IMG/VR virus record: IMGVR_UViG_3300032753_000082
Location: 1 to 38,718 of that record
Length of the DNA: 38,718 nt
From: a virus
Strand: one strand, 5' to 3'
The notes under the pieces were generated by a model. That model did no database searches, was not told the origin of the DNA, and saw only the letters and a program-made list of their open reading frames with translations. Positions within the stretch are counted from its first letter, which is position 1; every line of letters starts with the position of its first letter. A program made the translations under genes and the position numbers. Positions 38,367 through 38,718 of this stretch are shown one piece after another.

Positions 38367-38718
38367 ATGAAACGACTCGCACTGCTTCTGCTGTTCGCTC
38401 TTACCTGTAGTGGCTTTGGACAAACCCTGAGCCAAGGAACCGTAACCTTCGCCCTCGAAGCCATCGTTCCCGGCACGACAGATTACATCTACGACTTCAC
38501 TGTCGCAGGCGGGTTTCCAGAGCAAAAGGGCGGTCACCTCCCAGATGGATTTGGTTACAACGCGGGCACGCTGACTCTGGAATACACCCAAGCCCAAGTA
38601 GGCAACGCATACAACGTCACAGCCAACTTTGTGGGCTATGCCCAGTCTCCGATGATGGATGACTTCTGCTCCATCGTCAGCGCTAATCTAACCGACGTAA
38701 CGCTGACTTCTACGAAGG
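38367..38718 (+). CDS. secreted protein, 3' end cut by window
   Basis: ATG at 38367, GAGG (38359-38362) 4 bases upstream, open to the window end (117 codons). Signal peptide MKRLALLLLFALTCSGFG|Q, followed by TLSQGTVTFALEAIVPGTTD, a beta-rich sequence with one cysteine (DDFCSIVSANL). The signal matches those of the other exported genes here (FGQ at the cleavage site). It lies just after a terminator, so it needs its own promoter or read-through. The mature function cannot be told from this fragment. Confidence 0.6.
   Translation, partial: MKRLALLLLFALTCSGFGQTLSQGTVTFALEAIVPGTTDYIYDFTVAGGFPEQKGGHLPDGFGYNAGTLTLEYTQAQVGNAYNVTANFVGYAQSPMMDDFCSIVSANLTDVTLTSTK

Noticed and set aside
1-38718. tRNA genes, CRISPR arrays, insertion sequences, att sites, terminal repeats
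   Set aside because: No cloverleaf, no regular spaced repeats, no transposase frame and no matching ends were seen by eye. A covariance-model or repeat search was not possible here.

Overview
The window is a piece of a tailed-phage (or prophage) genome. Every credible gene lies on the + strand, genes are packed with ATGA or TAATG start/stop overlaps, and the order is a virion-morphogenesis programme: large terminase, portal, scaffold-like protein, major capsid protein, decoration-like protein, head-tail adaptor, tail hub/nozzle, a run of ejection-protein candidates, then fibre/tailspike proteins and a membrane/lysis region. There is no tape measure, tail-tube, sheath or baseplate gene, so the layout points to a short-tailed (podovirus-like) virion. 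Both ends are cut: the first gene has no start in the window and the last has no stop. No replication, integrase, repressor or tRNA gene is visible; these must lie elsewhere if present. The host is probably a soil bacterium. The style of the signal peptides (short, ending FGQ or FSQ) and the Ser/Thr/Gly-rich beta modules remind me of Acidobacteriota, but this is inference, not something the sequence proves.

Layout. 1-1885: a truncated sulfotransferase, a SAM methyltransferase and two unknown genes. 1816-7394: packaging genes (large terminase, portal) separated by small genes including a zinc-ribbon protein, an HExxH metallopeptidase-like protein and a protein with a Tat-like N-terminus. 7403-10192: small genes including an HTH protein, two tiny Arg/Lys/Gly-rich proteins, two RNA hairpins and the scaffold candidate. 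10227-12047: major capsid protein, decoration-like protein and a strong intrinsic terminator. 12062-17206: adaptor, nozzle-like protein and a GNAT-like protein. 17207-21062: four genes read as internal/ejection proteins. 21063-21604: two more tiny basic proteins and a small structural protein. 21604-34608: about 13 kb of large, cysteine-rich fibre, tailspike or adhesin genes that carry Sec signal peptides. 34620-38306: small membrane proteins, a GH71/GH99-like glycosidase, a DUF5675-type protein and an unknown helical protein, closed by a second terminator and followed by another signal-peptide gene cut by the window end.

Two themes deserve attention. First, at least five large or medium genes on the right, plus the cut gene at the end, start with an N-terminal Sec-type signal peptide. 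Most share a cleavage-site pattern ending in FGQ or FSQ, and the encoded proteins are rich in paired cysteines. This is odd for phage fibres, which normally assemble in the cytoplasm. Second, small beta modules recur inside unrelated virion proteins (decoration, adaptor, nozzle, fibres), sometimes inserted into one another. A series of very small, strongly basic proteins (22-63 aa) also sits between the morphogenesis genes.
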